Shown here: positions 4,366 through 10,016 of the stretch, one piece after another
Position numbering within the stretch: position 1 is the stretch's first letter
Layout: each line of letters opens with the position of its first letter
Assembly (NCBI GenBank): GCA_016182725.1
Contig: JACPFZ010000047.1
Location: 1 to 10,016 of the forward strand
Length of the DNA: 10,016 nt
Source: Candidatus Gottesmanbacteria bacterium
GTDB lineage: Bacteria; Patescibacteriota; Microgenomatia; UBA10105; UBA927
Reading direction: 5' to 3'
The notes under the pieces: generated by a model
The model's input: the letters and a program-made list of their open reading frames with translations, nothing else
Told to the model about the DNA's origin: nothing
The model's database searches: none
Program-made: the position numbers and the translations under genes

Positions 4366-6294
4366 ATGGATACCCAGACACTCACAAAACTTGCAAAACT
4401 CATCCGCTATTTTATTCTCGTTTCCACCACTGCAGCAGGCAGCGGGCACGCCACGTCGTCTTTGTCGGCTGTGGAACTGATGACGATGCTTTATTTCAAG
4501 TATTTGCATTATGATTTGTTGCATCCGGATAATCCGGCAAATGACCGCGTGATCTTTAGCAAAGGTCATGCCTCGCCATTATTTTATGCGTTGTACGCAG
4601 CGGCAGGACGCCTTTCGCAAGAGGACCTCTTGCAATACCGCACGTTTGGAAGTAATTTGGAAGGACACCCAACCAGTCGATTTTTGTTTACGGAAGCGGC
4701 CACAGGATCTTTGGGGCAAGGGTTGTCGGTGGGGGTGGGGGAAGCCCTCGCCTTTCAGGCGAGAATTTCAAATTTCAAATTTCAAATTTCAAATTTACAG
4801 CACGTATACGTGCTGTTGGGTGATGGTGAGATGGCTGAAGGGGAAGTGTGGGAGGCTCTTGCGTGGGCCGCTCACCGGAGGTTAACGAATCTCACTGCCG
4901 TTATTGACGTCAATCGCCTGGGACAATCTGGGGAAACGATGTACGGACACGACACCGAAGTGTACCGTCGGAAACTCGAAGCCTTTGGATGGGGGGCAAT
5001 CGTGATTGACGGTCATGATTTTTCAGAAATTGATGCGGCGTATCAAAAAGCGCTCGATTATAAAGCCGGGCCGGTAGCAATTATTGCCAAGACGGTCAAG
5101 GGCCGCGGCGTGTCATTTTTGGAAGACAAAAACGGCTGGCATGGGAAGGCATTATCCAAAGAAGAACTCGCCAAAGCACTCGTGGAGCTGGGGGAAGTAG
5201 ATAAAAAGATACGCGGTATTATTGCGGGCGCTGAGGTCGCTTCGTCAAATGCTCGTGTCCTGCGATCCTCGGCTATCGCCTCGGCCCCTTCGGCGCAGGG
5301 CTCGCATTTGCCAAAGCTCCCCGCGCTAACCTATGATCCACAAAATCCCGTTGCTACCCGGAAAGCCTTCGGCAACGCATTAGTGCGCCTTGCGCAAGCC
5401 TATCCGAACATGGTTGTCCTCGACGGCGATGTGCAAAATTCAACCTACACGGAACTCTTTGCCAAACAATTTCCCAACCGCTTTTTTGAATGTTTCATCG
5501 CCGAGCAGAATATGGTGGGGGTGGCACTTGGGTTGTCACGACGAGGATGGTCACCGTGGGTGAGCACATTTGCCTGTTTTTTGACGCGCGCGTTTGACCA
5601 AATCCGGATGAGCGCGATTTCCGGTGCCACGATCCGCTTCAACGGTTCCCACGCAGGGGTTTCGATAGGCCAGGATGGCCCCAGCCAGATGGGGCTTGAG
5701 GATATCGCATTGTTTCGCTCGGTGCATGGATCCACGGTGTTGTATCCAGCAGACCCTTTTGCGACAGAACGCCTTGTTGAAGAAATGATGCAGCGCTCCG
5801 GCATAAGCTATATCAGAACGACGCGGCCTGAGACGCCGGTACTTTATACCAAAGACGATCAATTTCCCATCGGCGGGAGTCGTGTTTTTGACACGGTTTC
5901 TCCCGTGATGACCGTGGTCGCCGCCGGCATCACCATCCACGAAGCACTGAAGGCGCAAAAGCAACTTCGCCAGGAACTCATCAGCATTCGCGTCATTGAT
6001 TGTTACTGCGTCAAGCCCATCGACACGGCAACACTCAAAAAAGCCGCCAGTGAAACGAAGGCAATCATCGTTGTCGAAGATCACTACCCCGAAGGGGGAT
6101 TAGGAGAGGCGGTCAAGTCAGCTCTTTTTTCTACGCTTGATACCGGGAATCAAACGATCAAACCAGATCAGCTTATTCACTTGGCAGTCTCCAAAATGCC
6201 CCGCTCCGGTAAGCCGGAAGAGCTTTTGGATTTTGAAGGTATTGGAGCAAAAGATATTATGGAAACTATTAAAAATTTTTTGAAAAAAGGATAA
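4366..6294 (+). CDS. tkt: Transketolase
   Basis: A thiamine-diphosphate and Mg-dependent enzyme moving two-carbon ketol units between xylulose-5-P and ribose-5-P or erythrose-4-P. One 642-aa chain carries all three domains. PP domain: TTAAGSGHATSSLSAVELM near 22-40, SKGHASP, and the ThDP motif GDGE (152-155) to Asn183 in DVNRLGQSG. Pyr domain: from about 325, with the activating Glu380 in FIAEQNM. C-terminal domain: from about 505, with VEDHYPEGGLGEAV. It resembles the short animal-type class rather than E. coli TktA; for example SIGQDGPSQMGLEDIALFRSV has Gln where yeast and E. coli have a phosphate-contacting His. Oddities are a 7-residue insertion just before GDGE, encoded by a 7-bp tandem repeat, and an Ala/Ser-rich linker around 285-312. 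It is probably leaderless. tal follows 4 nt after the stop. Confidence 0.95.
   Translation: MDTQTLTKLAKLIRYFILVSTTAAGSGHATSSLSAVELMTMLYFKYLHYDLLHPDNPANDRVIFSKGHASPLFYALYAAAGRLSQEDLLQYRTFGSNLEGHPTSRFLFTEAATGSLGQGLSVGVGEALAFQARISNFKFQISNLQHVYVLLGDGEMAEGEVWEALAWAAHRRLTNLTAVIDVNRLGQSGETMYGHDTEVYRRKLEAFGWGAIVIDGHDFSEIDAAYQKALDYKAGPVAIIAKTVKGRGVSFLEDKNGWHGKALSKEELAKALVELGEVDKKIRGIIAGAEVASSNARVLRSSAIASAPSAQGSHLPKLPALTYDPQNPVATRKAFGNALVRLAQAYPNMVVLDGDVQNSTYTELFAKQFPNRFFECFIAEQNMVGVALGLSRRGWSPWVSTFACFLTRAFDQIRMSAISGATIRFNGSHAGVSIGQDGPSQMGLEDIALFRSVHGSTVLYPADPFATERLVEEMMQRSGISYIRTTRPETPVLYTKDDQFPIGGSRVFDTVSPVMTVVAAGITIHEALKAQKQLRQELISIRVIDCYCVKPIDTATLKKAASETKAIIVVEDHYPEGGLGEAVKSALFSTLDTGNQTIKPDQLIHLAVSKMPRSGKPEELLDFEGIGAKDIMETIKNFLKKG
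4764..4798 (+). repeat. 7-bp tandem repeat in frame within tkt
   Basis: Four perfect AATTTCA units (4764-4791) and a variant AATTTAC (4792-4798). They are read as SNFKFQISNL. Against human transketolase, the interval from GQGL to the GDGE block is 7 residues longer here, which equals three 7-bp units (21 nt), the smallest step that keeps frame. Confidence 0.92.
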
Positions 6295-6298
6295 TCAC

Positions 6299-7186
6299 AT
6301 GGAATTACCAAGCAAGATTTTTATTGACGGCGGGGATCCAGCCGAGACCCACGAGGCAGACGAGCTTCTGAAAAAAGCGGGATTTCTTACGGGGGTCACC
6401 GGACAGACGACAAACCCCTCGCTTATCGCCAAGCGCTTCGCAAGAGAATCAGGAATCATGAATCAGGAATCAGGGAAACCAAAAGTGAGTTCAGAGAATC
6501 TCATAGATTATTACAAAAAAACTGTCCAAGAAATCAGCCGGATTATTCCCGAAGGCGCAATTTCCATCCAAGTCATCGGTGATCCAGCAACATTAACCAC
6601 CGAAGATATGCTCACGCAGGCCCGTGACCGGATGAGCTGGATTCCCAATGGTGTCGTTAAATTTCCCGCAACGACCGCGGGACTTGCTGCTGCGGAAGTG
6701 TTTTGCCAGGAAGGGCCGGTGAACATTACCCTGACCTTTTCTCAAGAGCAGGCAGCGGCGGTGTACGTGGCGACCAAAGCACACAACTACGACGTCTACG
6801 TCTCGCCGTTTGTCGGCCGCATGGATGATCGGGGAGAAAATGGCATGGACGTGGTAGCGAATATTACTTCGATGTATCGATACATCGAAGTAATGAAGAG
6901 GCCGAAGGTGCTTACCGCAAGCGTCAGAACCGTTGCACACATTTTATATGCATTGTGGCTCAAAAGTGATGTGATAACAATCCCTTTTAAGTTGTTAAAA
7001 CAATGGGAAAACGAGGGGTTTCCCATCCCTCCCAAAGATTTTATTTACGATGCCCCAGGTCTTGCGGAAATTCCGTACCACGAGCTTTCCCTGGACGTTG
7101 ACTGGCACGAGTTTGACCTTACTCACGATCTCACCGACATCGGTTTGAAGAAATTTTGGGAAGACTGGAAGGTAATTATCCAATGA
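6299..7186 (+). CDS. tal: Transaldolase
   Basis: Transfers a dihydroxyacetone unit between fructose-6-P and erythrose-4-P/sedoheptulose-7-P through a Schiff base. The 295 residues show FIDGG at 8-12 (the usual early Asp), TTNPSL at 37-42, ISIQVIGD near 88-95, and the Schiff-base Lys121 in GVVKFPAT. NITLTFS near 142, YVSPFVGRMDD near 165-175 and VLTASVR near 203 follow, with a C-terminal lid typical of the longer TalA/TalC-related bacterial group. AAAAGGA (6285-6291) lies 7 nt before the ATG, and tkt ends 4 nt upstream, so the two are co-translated. Unusual features are a 7-bp repeat array giving ESGIMNQESG (about 50-59) between conserved blocks, and a perfect 32-bp palindrome giving ITSMYRYIEV (about 189-198). 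The 3' end overlaps the opposing phosphatase by 11 nt. Confidence 0.93.
   Translation: MELPSKIFIDGGDPAETHEADELLKKAGFLTGVTGQTTNPSLIAKRFARESGIMNQESGKPKVSSENLIDYYKKTVQEISRIIPEGAISIQVIGDPATLTTEDMLTQARDRMSWIPNGVVKFPATTAGLAAAEVFCQEGPVNITLTFSQEQAAAVYVATKAHNYDVYVSPFVGRMDDRGENGMDVVANITSMYRYIEVMKRPKVLTASVRTVAHILYALWLKSDVITIPFKLLKQWENEGFPIPPKDFIYDAPGLAEIPYHELSLDVDWHEFDLTHDLTDIGLKKFWEDWKVIIQ
6446..6473 (+). repeat. 7-bp tandem repeat in frame within tal
   Basis: Units GAATCAG, GAATCAT, GAATCAG and GAATCAG, read as ESGIMNQESG. They are placed in the variable loop after TTNPSLIAK and before the helix starting NLIDYYKKTVQEI. Confidence 0.92.
6863..6894. repeat. Perfect 32-bp palindrome within tal
   Basis: The half-site ATTACTTCGATGTATC is followed at once by its exact reverse complement, with no spacer. 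In the gene frame it reads ITSMYRYIEV, and the same peptide is read on the opposite strand. In mRNA it could fold as a stem of about 14 bp with a 4-nt loop. The conserved VLTASVR motif begins about 6 residues later. Confidence 0.95.
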
Positions 7187-8228
7187 CGACTGCCGTCACA
7201 TCGTCTGGCTTGGTACGGTACTGCGGCCCTTGTGGGCCAAATTTTGACGTTTCATAGGCGTGCATCACCAACTCCTGGGCTTTTTCCTGCGCTGTACCGG
7301 ACCCTTGGCTTACCCGTTTGATTTCGTCAGTGGTCAATGGGTCGGAAAGTCCGTCGCTTGTGAGAATCACGCGATCGCCTTCGGCAAGCTCATGCAGGCC
7401 AAACGTGGGATTGGTTGTTCGTGCGCCTTGTGTAATATTTCTCATCATCCAGAAGTGATCAAAGAGCGGCATGGTAGTTTTCGCAATATTTTCTGTCGGC
7501 AGGCCTGTGCTTTGGAGCTGTACCCGTAACTTTTCAAGAATTGCTTCTTGGTCTTCCGGCGCTACATGTTGCCACATTTCCTCCAGTTCGTTCCGTTTAT
7601 CTTTCCAGCCTGGGCCAGCTACCGGTGCACGATCTAAGACGTCGGTAATAAATGTTGCTATGTGGGGATATTTTTCACCAAAGAGATGGAAGGCCATATT
7701 GTGATCCTGGGTGAGTTTGGTGATTTTGCCGTCTTTCGTGAGTTTGTATACGCGGCTGTCGCCGGTTTGGGCTGTTGCTGCATACCGGTTTCCTTCTTGC
7801 TCAAATATCCACACGACAGAACCGGTGGTATCAGCTTTTTTTTCCAGTAGTTGCCCTGCGTTTTGTTCAAATTTGATCCACGCTTTGCGCATTGCCCCTT
7901 GAAACTCTGGATACGAAGAAAGCGGAGTGCCCGCACATGTTTCCATGACCAGTTTTCGCAACTCGTTTGCGGCAAGATCGCCCTGTGCATAGCCGCCCAC
8001 GCCGTCAAACACGCCGGCTGCGAAGATGCCACTTGCGAGTCTTTTTTCTTTGTCAGGGTCGTATCCTTCTGTACCCGTAGACACCAGAGCGCCGCGTGGT
8101 GACATGGCAAAGGAGCGATCTTCGTTGCGGTCGGGATGCTCGGGATGTGGTTTGGTTGCAACTCCTAAACGCAGGTCAAGCGGCGCCTGTTCCGGTTCGC
8201 TGAATTTCCCTGCTTCTCCTTCTGGCAT
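7176..8228 (-). CDS. PPM/PP2C-type protein phosphatase with enlarged flap
   Basis: A metal-dependent Ser/Thr phosphatase fold, 350 aa (typical bacterial PP2C about 240-260). Motifs in order: RNEDR with Asp37, FDGVGGYAQGD with Asp75-Gly76, TTGSVVWIF, TGDSRVYKL, LTQDHN, RNITQGAR, GDRVILTSDGLSD with Asp292, and KPDDVTAVVIG with Asp343 at the C-terminus. All metal-binding Asp positions are present, so it should be active. Between DHN and RNITQ there are 85 residues where PstP/PrpC-type enzymes have about 20. This is the flap region that shapes substrate access. There is no membrane segment, and no partner Ser/Thr kinase lies in the window, so its target is unknown. It starts at an ATG with an extended -10 (TGATATAAT) 6 nt upstream and no Shine-Dalgarno site, probably leaderless. 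Its end overlaps tal by 11 nt. Confidence 0.9.
   Translation of the reverse strand: MPEGEAGKFSEPEQAPLDLRLGVATKPHPEHPDRNEDRSFAMSPRGALVSTGTEGYDPDKEKRLASGIFAAGVFDGVGGYAQGDLAANELRKLVMETCAGTPLSSYPEFQGAMRKAWIKFEQNAGQLLEKKADTTGSVVWIFEQEGNRYAATAQTGDSRVYKLTKDGKITKLTQDHNMAFHLFGEKYPHIATFITDVLDRAPVAGPGWKDKRNELEEMWQHVAPEDQEAILEKLRVQLQSTGLPTENIAKTTMPLFDHFWMMRNITQGARTTNPTFGLHELAEGDRVILTSDGLSDPLTTDEIKRVSQGSGTAQEKAQELVMHAYETSKFGPQGPQYRTKPDDVTAVVIG
7225..7245 (+). terminator. Candidate intrinsic terminator for tkt-tal
   Basis: GGCCC (7225-7229), loop TTGT and GGGCC (7234-7238) are followed by AAATTTT, 38 nt after the tal stop and inside the 3' part of the opposing phosphatase gene. The stem is short but GC-only; the T-run is short and offset by three A. 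Confidence 0.4.
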
Positions 8229-8234
8229 GGATTT

Positions 8235-8243
8235 ATTATATCA
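8235..8243 (-). promoter_or_regulatory. Extended -10 promoter of the phosphatase gene
   Basis: The minus strand reads TGATATAAT, a perfect -10 (8240-8235) with the TGN extension, ending 6 nt before the ATG at 8228. Initiation would fall on or beside the A of ATG. No convincing -35 is present, as expected for an extended -10. Confidence 0.6.
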
Positions 8244-8252
8244 TGTTATCAT
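8244..8252 (+). promoter_or_regulatory. Extended -10 promoter of the CoA gene
   Basis: TG-T-TATCAT (8244-8252) ends 7 nt before the ATG at 8260, again implying a leaderless transcript. It adjoins the minus-strand promoter; the CATG at 8242-8245 gives each strand its TG. Confidence 0.5.
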
Positions 8253-8259
8253 ATATACT

Positions 8260-9285
8260 ATGTTTCACCGCGTCTTTATCGCCGGCACATTTGACGGGTT
8301 GCACCGCGGCCACGAGGCGGTGCTTACCCGCGCATTTGCCGAAGGAGAGCGGGTGACGGTCGGGATCACCACGGACACATTTGCGAAAAGATTTAAGAAT
8401 TACGATTTACGAATTACGAAGTTTGAAGAACGCAAGAGTGCTCTTGAGCGGTGGATAAAGAAAAAAGGGTGGAGGCAGCAGGCGACTATCATTCCCATTG
8501 AAGACCGATATGAACCGGCGGCCTCGGACCGTTCATTAAATGCGCTTATCGTGACGAGCCAAAATAAGACAACAGGCGAAGCAATCAATGACATGAGAAA
8601 CAAGCGCGGACTCACTGGCTTGGTACTTTTGGAAGTGCCGATGGTTGCAGCTGACGATGGGCAACCGATCTCCTCAACCCGTACACGAAATGGCGAAATT
8701 ACTGCGTCCGGCAAATTTCTCCTTCCCGATGCTCTCCGGCCGGAGCTTACCAAACCCCTGGGGAAACTGCTTGTTGGCTCTGCAATAGGGGAAACATTGG
8801 GAAAGCTTCGGGGCCGGACCGTGGTTACTGTGGGGGACGTAGCGACCAAAACATTCCTGGACGCAGGCATCACCCCTTCACTTGCGATTTTTGACCTGCG
8901 GGTTGGCCGTAAACCAAGTATGGAGCTTTCCGCATTGAGTAAGGGAAAACACATTGCAAGCGGCCCGGGATTTATTTCCCAAGAAGCCATTGCGGCAATT
9001 GGCGCGTGGGCAGAAAATTTAGCTTCAAAAGGGGTGGCCTTAAAGGGGTCACCCTCGGTCATTGTGATTGACGGAGAAGAGGACCTCTTGGTTTTGCCGG
9101 CGGTATTAGCTGCTCCCTTGGAGAGCATGGTATATTACGGCCAGCCCCCACTTCGTCCCTCGACAAAAGCTCGGGACTACGAGGAGCAGGCCGGGCAAGG
9201 AGTGGTAGAAATCGAAGTGACGATTGAGAAGAAAAAAGATATGATGGAGTTATTGGCGAAGTTTGAAGAAGGTAGCTCGGAATAG
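8260..9285 (+). CDS. Fusion: archaeal-type phosphopantetheine adenylyltransferase and GTP-dependent dephospho-CoA kinase (DUF359)
   Basis: It probably performs the last two steps of CoA synthesis: adenylylation of 4'-phosphopantetheine, then phosphorylation of dephospho-CoA. The 341 residues form two domains. Residues 1-150 are a nucleotidyltransferase with GTFDGLHRGH (HxGH at 15-18) and ISSTRTR (137-143), closer to the archaeal/eukaryotic adenylyltransferase than to bacterial CoaD. Residues about 155-335 are DUF359-like: VGDVATKTFLDAGITPSLAIFD (Asp193, Asp212), DGEEDLLVLPAVLAAP (Glu274-Asp275) and a YYGQP strand. The DxK seen in archaeal kinases reads DLR (Arg214). The frame is open upstream to 8026, but that stretch is antisense to the phosphatase. 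ATG 8260 is chosen because the fold begins there and a promoter sits just before it. A 7-bp repeat-like stretch encodes NYDLRIT (48-54). galT follows after a hairpin. Confidence 0.82.
   Translation: MFHRVFIAGTFDGLHRGHEAVLTRAFAEGERVTVGITTDTFAKRFKNYDLRITKFEERKSALERWIKKKGWRQQATIIPIEDRYEPAASDRSLNALIVTSQNKTTGEAINDMRNKRGLTGLVLLEVPMVAADDGQPISSTRTRNGEITASGKFLLPDALRPELTKPLGKLLVGSAIGETLGKLRGRTVVTVGDVATKTFLDAGITPSLAIFDLRVGRKPSMELSALSKGKHIASGPGFISQEAIAAIGAWAENLASKGVALKGSPSVIVIDGEEDLLVLPAVLAAPLESMVYYGQPPLRPSTKARDYEEQAGQGVVEIEVTIEKKKDMMELLAKFEEGSSE
8398..8418 (+). repeat. 7-bp tandem repeat in frame within the CoA gene
   Basis: Units AATTACG, ATTTACG and AATTACG are read as NYDLRIT within FKNYDLRITKFEER. 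The family has a similar-length segment here, so the repeat may have replaced native codons rather than added many. Confidence 0.75.
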
Positions 9286-9307
9286 TTGCGGTTGCAACTT
9301 TCCGAGT
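9275..9307 (+). promoter_or_regulatory. Strong hairpin between the CoA gene and galT
   Basis: Left arm CTCGGAA (9276-9282), bulged T and AGTTGC (9284-9289); loop GGTT; right arm GCAACT plus TTCCGAG (9294-9306). This makes 13 Watson-Crick pairs with one bulge, plus a possible outer G-U. It swallows the upstream stop TAG and ends 6-7 nt before the galT ATG, covering the only Shine-Dalgarno-like bases (CCGAG). There is no T-tract, so it is more likely an mRNA control or processing element than a terminator. Confidence 0.6.
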
Positions 9308-9312
9308 AAACT

Positions 9313-10016
9313 ATGGCAAAATACGTACCAGATGTGAAGACGCAGCGATGGGTTGTCATTGCCCCGAGCCGCGTCAACCGGCCCGCCGAATCAGACGGCG
9401 AGCAGGTTACCCCCCCGCAGCAAGGAGGAGAGCCGGCGGTTTGCCCGTTTTGCGTGGGCAACGAAGCGGCAACGCCGCCTGAAGTGTATCGTATCGGTTC
9501 GGGCGAGAAAGATAAGCCCGGGTGGGAAGTGCGGGTAGTTCCCAATAAATACCCGATTACCGACATTCATGAGGTTATCATCCACAGTCCCAGTTGCGAC
9601 GATGATATTGAAAAGTTGCCGCCAGCACAGGTAGCAAAAGTTCTGACTGCCTACCGCGACCGCTTCCGCGCACATGCGGACGATGGGCAGGTCATTATTT
9701 TTTGCAATCACGGCGCCCATGCCGGAGCAAGCCTTTCTCACCCGCATTCCCAGCTGGTCGTTGTCCCGAAACAGATTAATTTGGACGCGCTCTCGCGTGA
9801 GCCCATCACGAATGTAGTGATAGAAAATACCCACTACGTGACGTACTGTCCAGATTTTTCCCAGTGGCCGTTTGAAAAATGGATTGCTCCCAAGGAACAG
9901 GGGACGAGATTTAGCGACACCGCCGACAGTGATCTTCCTGATCTTGCCGAAATTTTACACGGAGCCGCCCGCAGTATTGAAGCCGTCTACCATGACCCTC
10001 GCTTTCTCCATATTCA
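9313..10016 (+). CDS. galT: GalT-like hexose-1-phosphate nucleotidylyltransferase (3' end outside window)
   Basis: A HIT-superfamily nucleotidyltransferase, either galactose-1-phosphate uridylyltransferase or the related ADP-glucose phosphorylase type. It runs as 234 complete codons to the window edge with no stop (family about 330-350 aa). Motifs: YVPDVKTQRWVVIAPSR at the start, CPFC (Cys44, Cys47, zinc), VVPNKYP at 75-81, NHGAHAGASLSHPHSQL with zinc His143 and the nucleophile His145. The HPH is followed by S-Q as in the ADP-glucose phosphorylase-like branch, whereas classical GalT has HPHGQ, so the substrate is open. The third zinc ligand (E. coli His115 in SPDH) is Cys95 here (SPSC). ATG 9313 fits the family N-terminus. 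It starts 27 nt after the CoA gene, behind a hairpin, and is probably co-transcribed with it. Confidence 0.85.
   Translation, partial: MAKYVPDVKTQRWVVIAPSRVNRPAESDGEQVTPPQQGGEPAVCPFCVGNEAATPPEVYRIGSGEKDKPGWEVRVVPNKYPITDIHEVIIHSPSCDDDIEKLPPAQVAKVLTAYRDRFRAHADDGQVIIFCNHGAHAGASLSHPHSQLVVVPKQINLDALSREPITNVVIENTHYVTYCPDFSQWPFEKWIAPKEQGTRFSDTADSDLPDLAEILHGAARSIEAVYHDPRFLHI

Noticed and set aside
5221..5310. Inserted element in the transketolase linker
   Set aside because: The Ala/Ser-rich, GC-rich linker has no clear repeat period or terminal repeats, and linkers between the PP and Pyr domains vary naturally.
5445..6084. Overlapping minus-strand open frames within tkt
   Set aside because: They are antisense to conserved transketolase motifs and lack any family signal.
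7260..8102. Several plus-strand open frames opposite the phosphatase gene
   Set aside because: They are Cys/Phe/Ser-rich shadows of the phosphatase, whose catalytic motifs are all intact on the minus strand.
8026..8259. A 78-codon N-terminal extension of the CoA gene
   Set aside because: It runs antisense through the phosphatase gene, has no family similarity, and the nucleotidyltransferase fold starts exactly at ATG 8260 behind a promoter.
8400..9128. 242-codon open frame on the minus strand
   Set aside because: It is complementary to a well-conserved two-domain gene, has a Ser/Pro/Arg-rich composition typical of a shadow frame, and shows no recognisable motif.
1..10016. Transposase, integrase, tRNA, rRNA or prophage genes
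   Set aside because: None seen on either strand. The only mobile-like signals are the short tandem and inverted repeats reported above.

Overview
The window looks like a chromosomal segment of a Candidate Phyla Radiation (Patescibacteria-type) bacterium. The reasons are two proteins of the four-helix-bundle/'suffix' families, a small-type transaldolase, short forms of Rpe and RpiB with clade-like substitutions, an archaeal-type CoA enzyme fusion, very tight gene packing, and few Shine-Dalgarno sites. TGA is a genuine stop (gnd and tal both end on it), so the TGA=Gly code of Gracilibacteria/SR1 does not apply. The phylum call is inference; no marker gene is present.

Layout. 1-3751 (+): the 3' half of zwf, two four-helix-bundle genes, gnd, rpiB and rpe. 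This is an oxidative plus isomerising pentose phosphate operon with two accessory genes wedged in after zwf. 3748-4272 (-): an unrecognised helical protein whose stop codon shares a CTAG with the rpe stop. 4366-7186 (+): tkt and tal, completing the non-oxidative branch. 7176-8228 (-): a PPM/PP2C-type phosphatase with an oversized flap, overlapping the tal end by 11 nt. 8260-9285 (+): a fusion of archaeal-type phosphopantetheine adenylyltransferase with a DUF359-type GTP-dependent dephospho-CoA kinase. 9313-end (+): the 5' part of a GalT-like nucleotidyltransferase. Together the genes carry glucose-6-phosphate to ribulose-5-P, ribose-5-P and xylulose-5-P, and then exchange carbon with glycolysis. 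6-phosphogluconolactonase is not visible and may lie upstream.

Control. Several starts have no Shine-Dalgarno site but have a -10 hexamer 6-9 nt upstream (tkt, the 3748-4272 gene, the phosphatase and the CoA gene), which suggests leaderless transcripts fired from two divergent promoter regions. No gene-free stretch exceeds 100 bases.

The most unusual content is repeat-like. A 9-bp tandem repeat (near TTAAGTAAC) fills three consecutive gene junctions. There it supplies the stop codon, the whole spacer and the start context in a fixed phase, and it also sits in frame twice inside the second four-helix-bundle gene. Three different 7-bp tandem repeats lie in frame inside tkt, tal and the CoA gene. 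A perfect 32-bp palindrome lies inside tal, and a 9-bp inverted repeat marks a loop expansion in rpe. Small repeats thus appear to be invading, and being tolerated in, otherwise ordinary metabolic genes.
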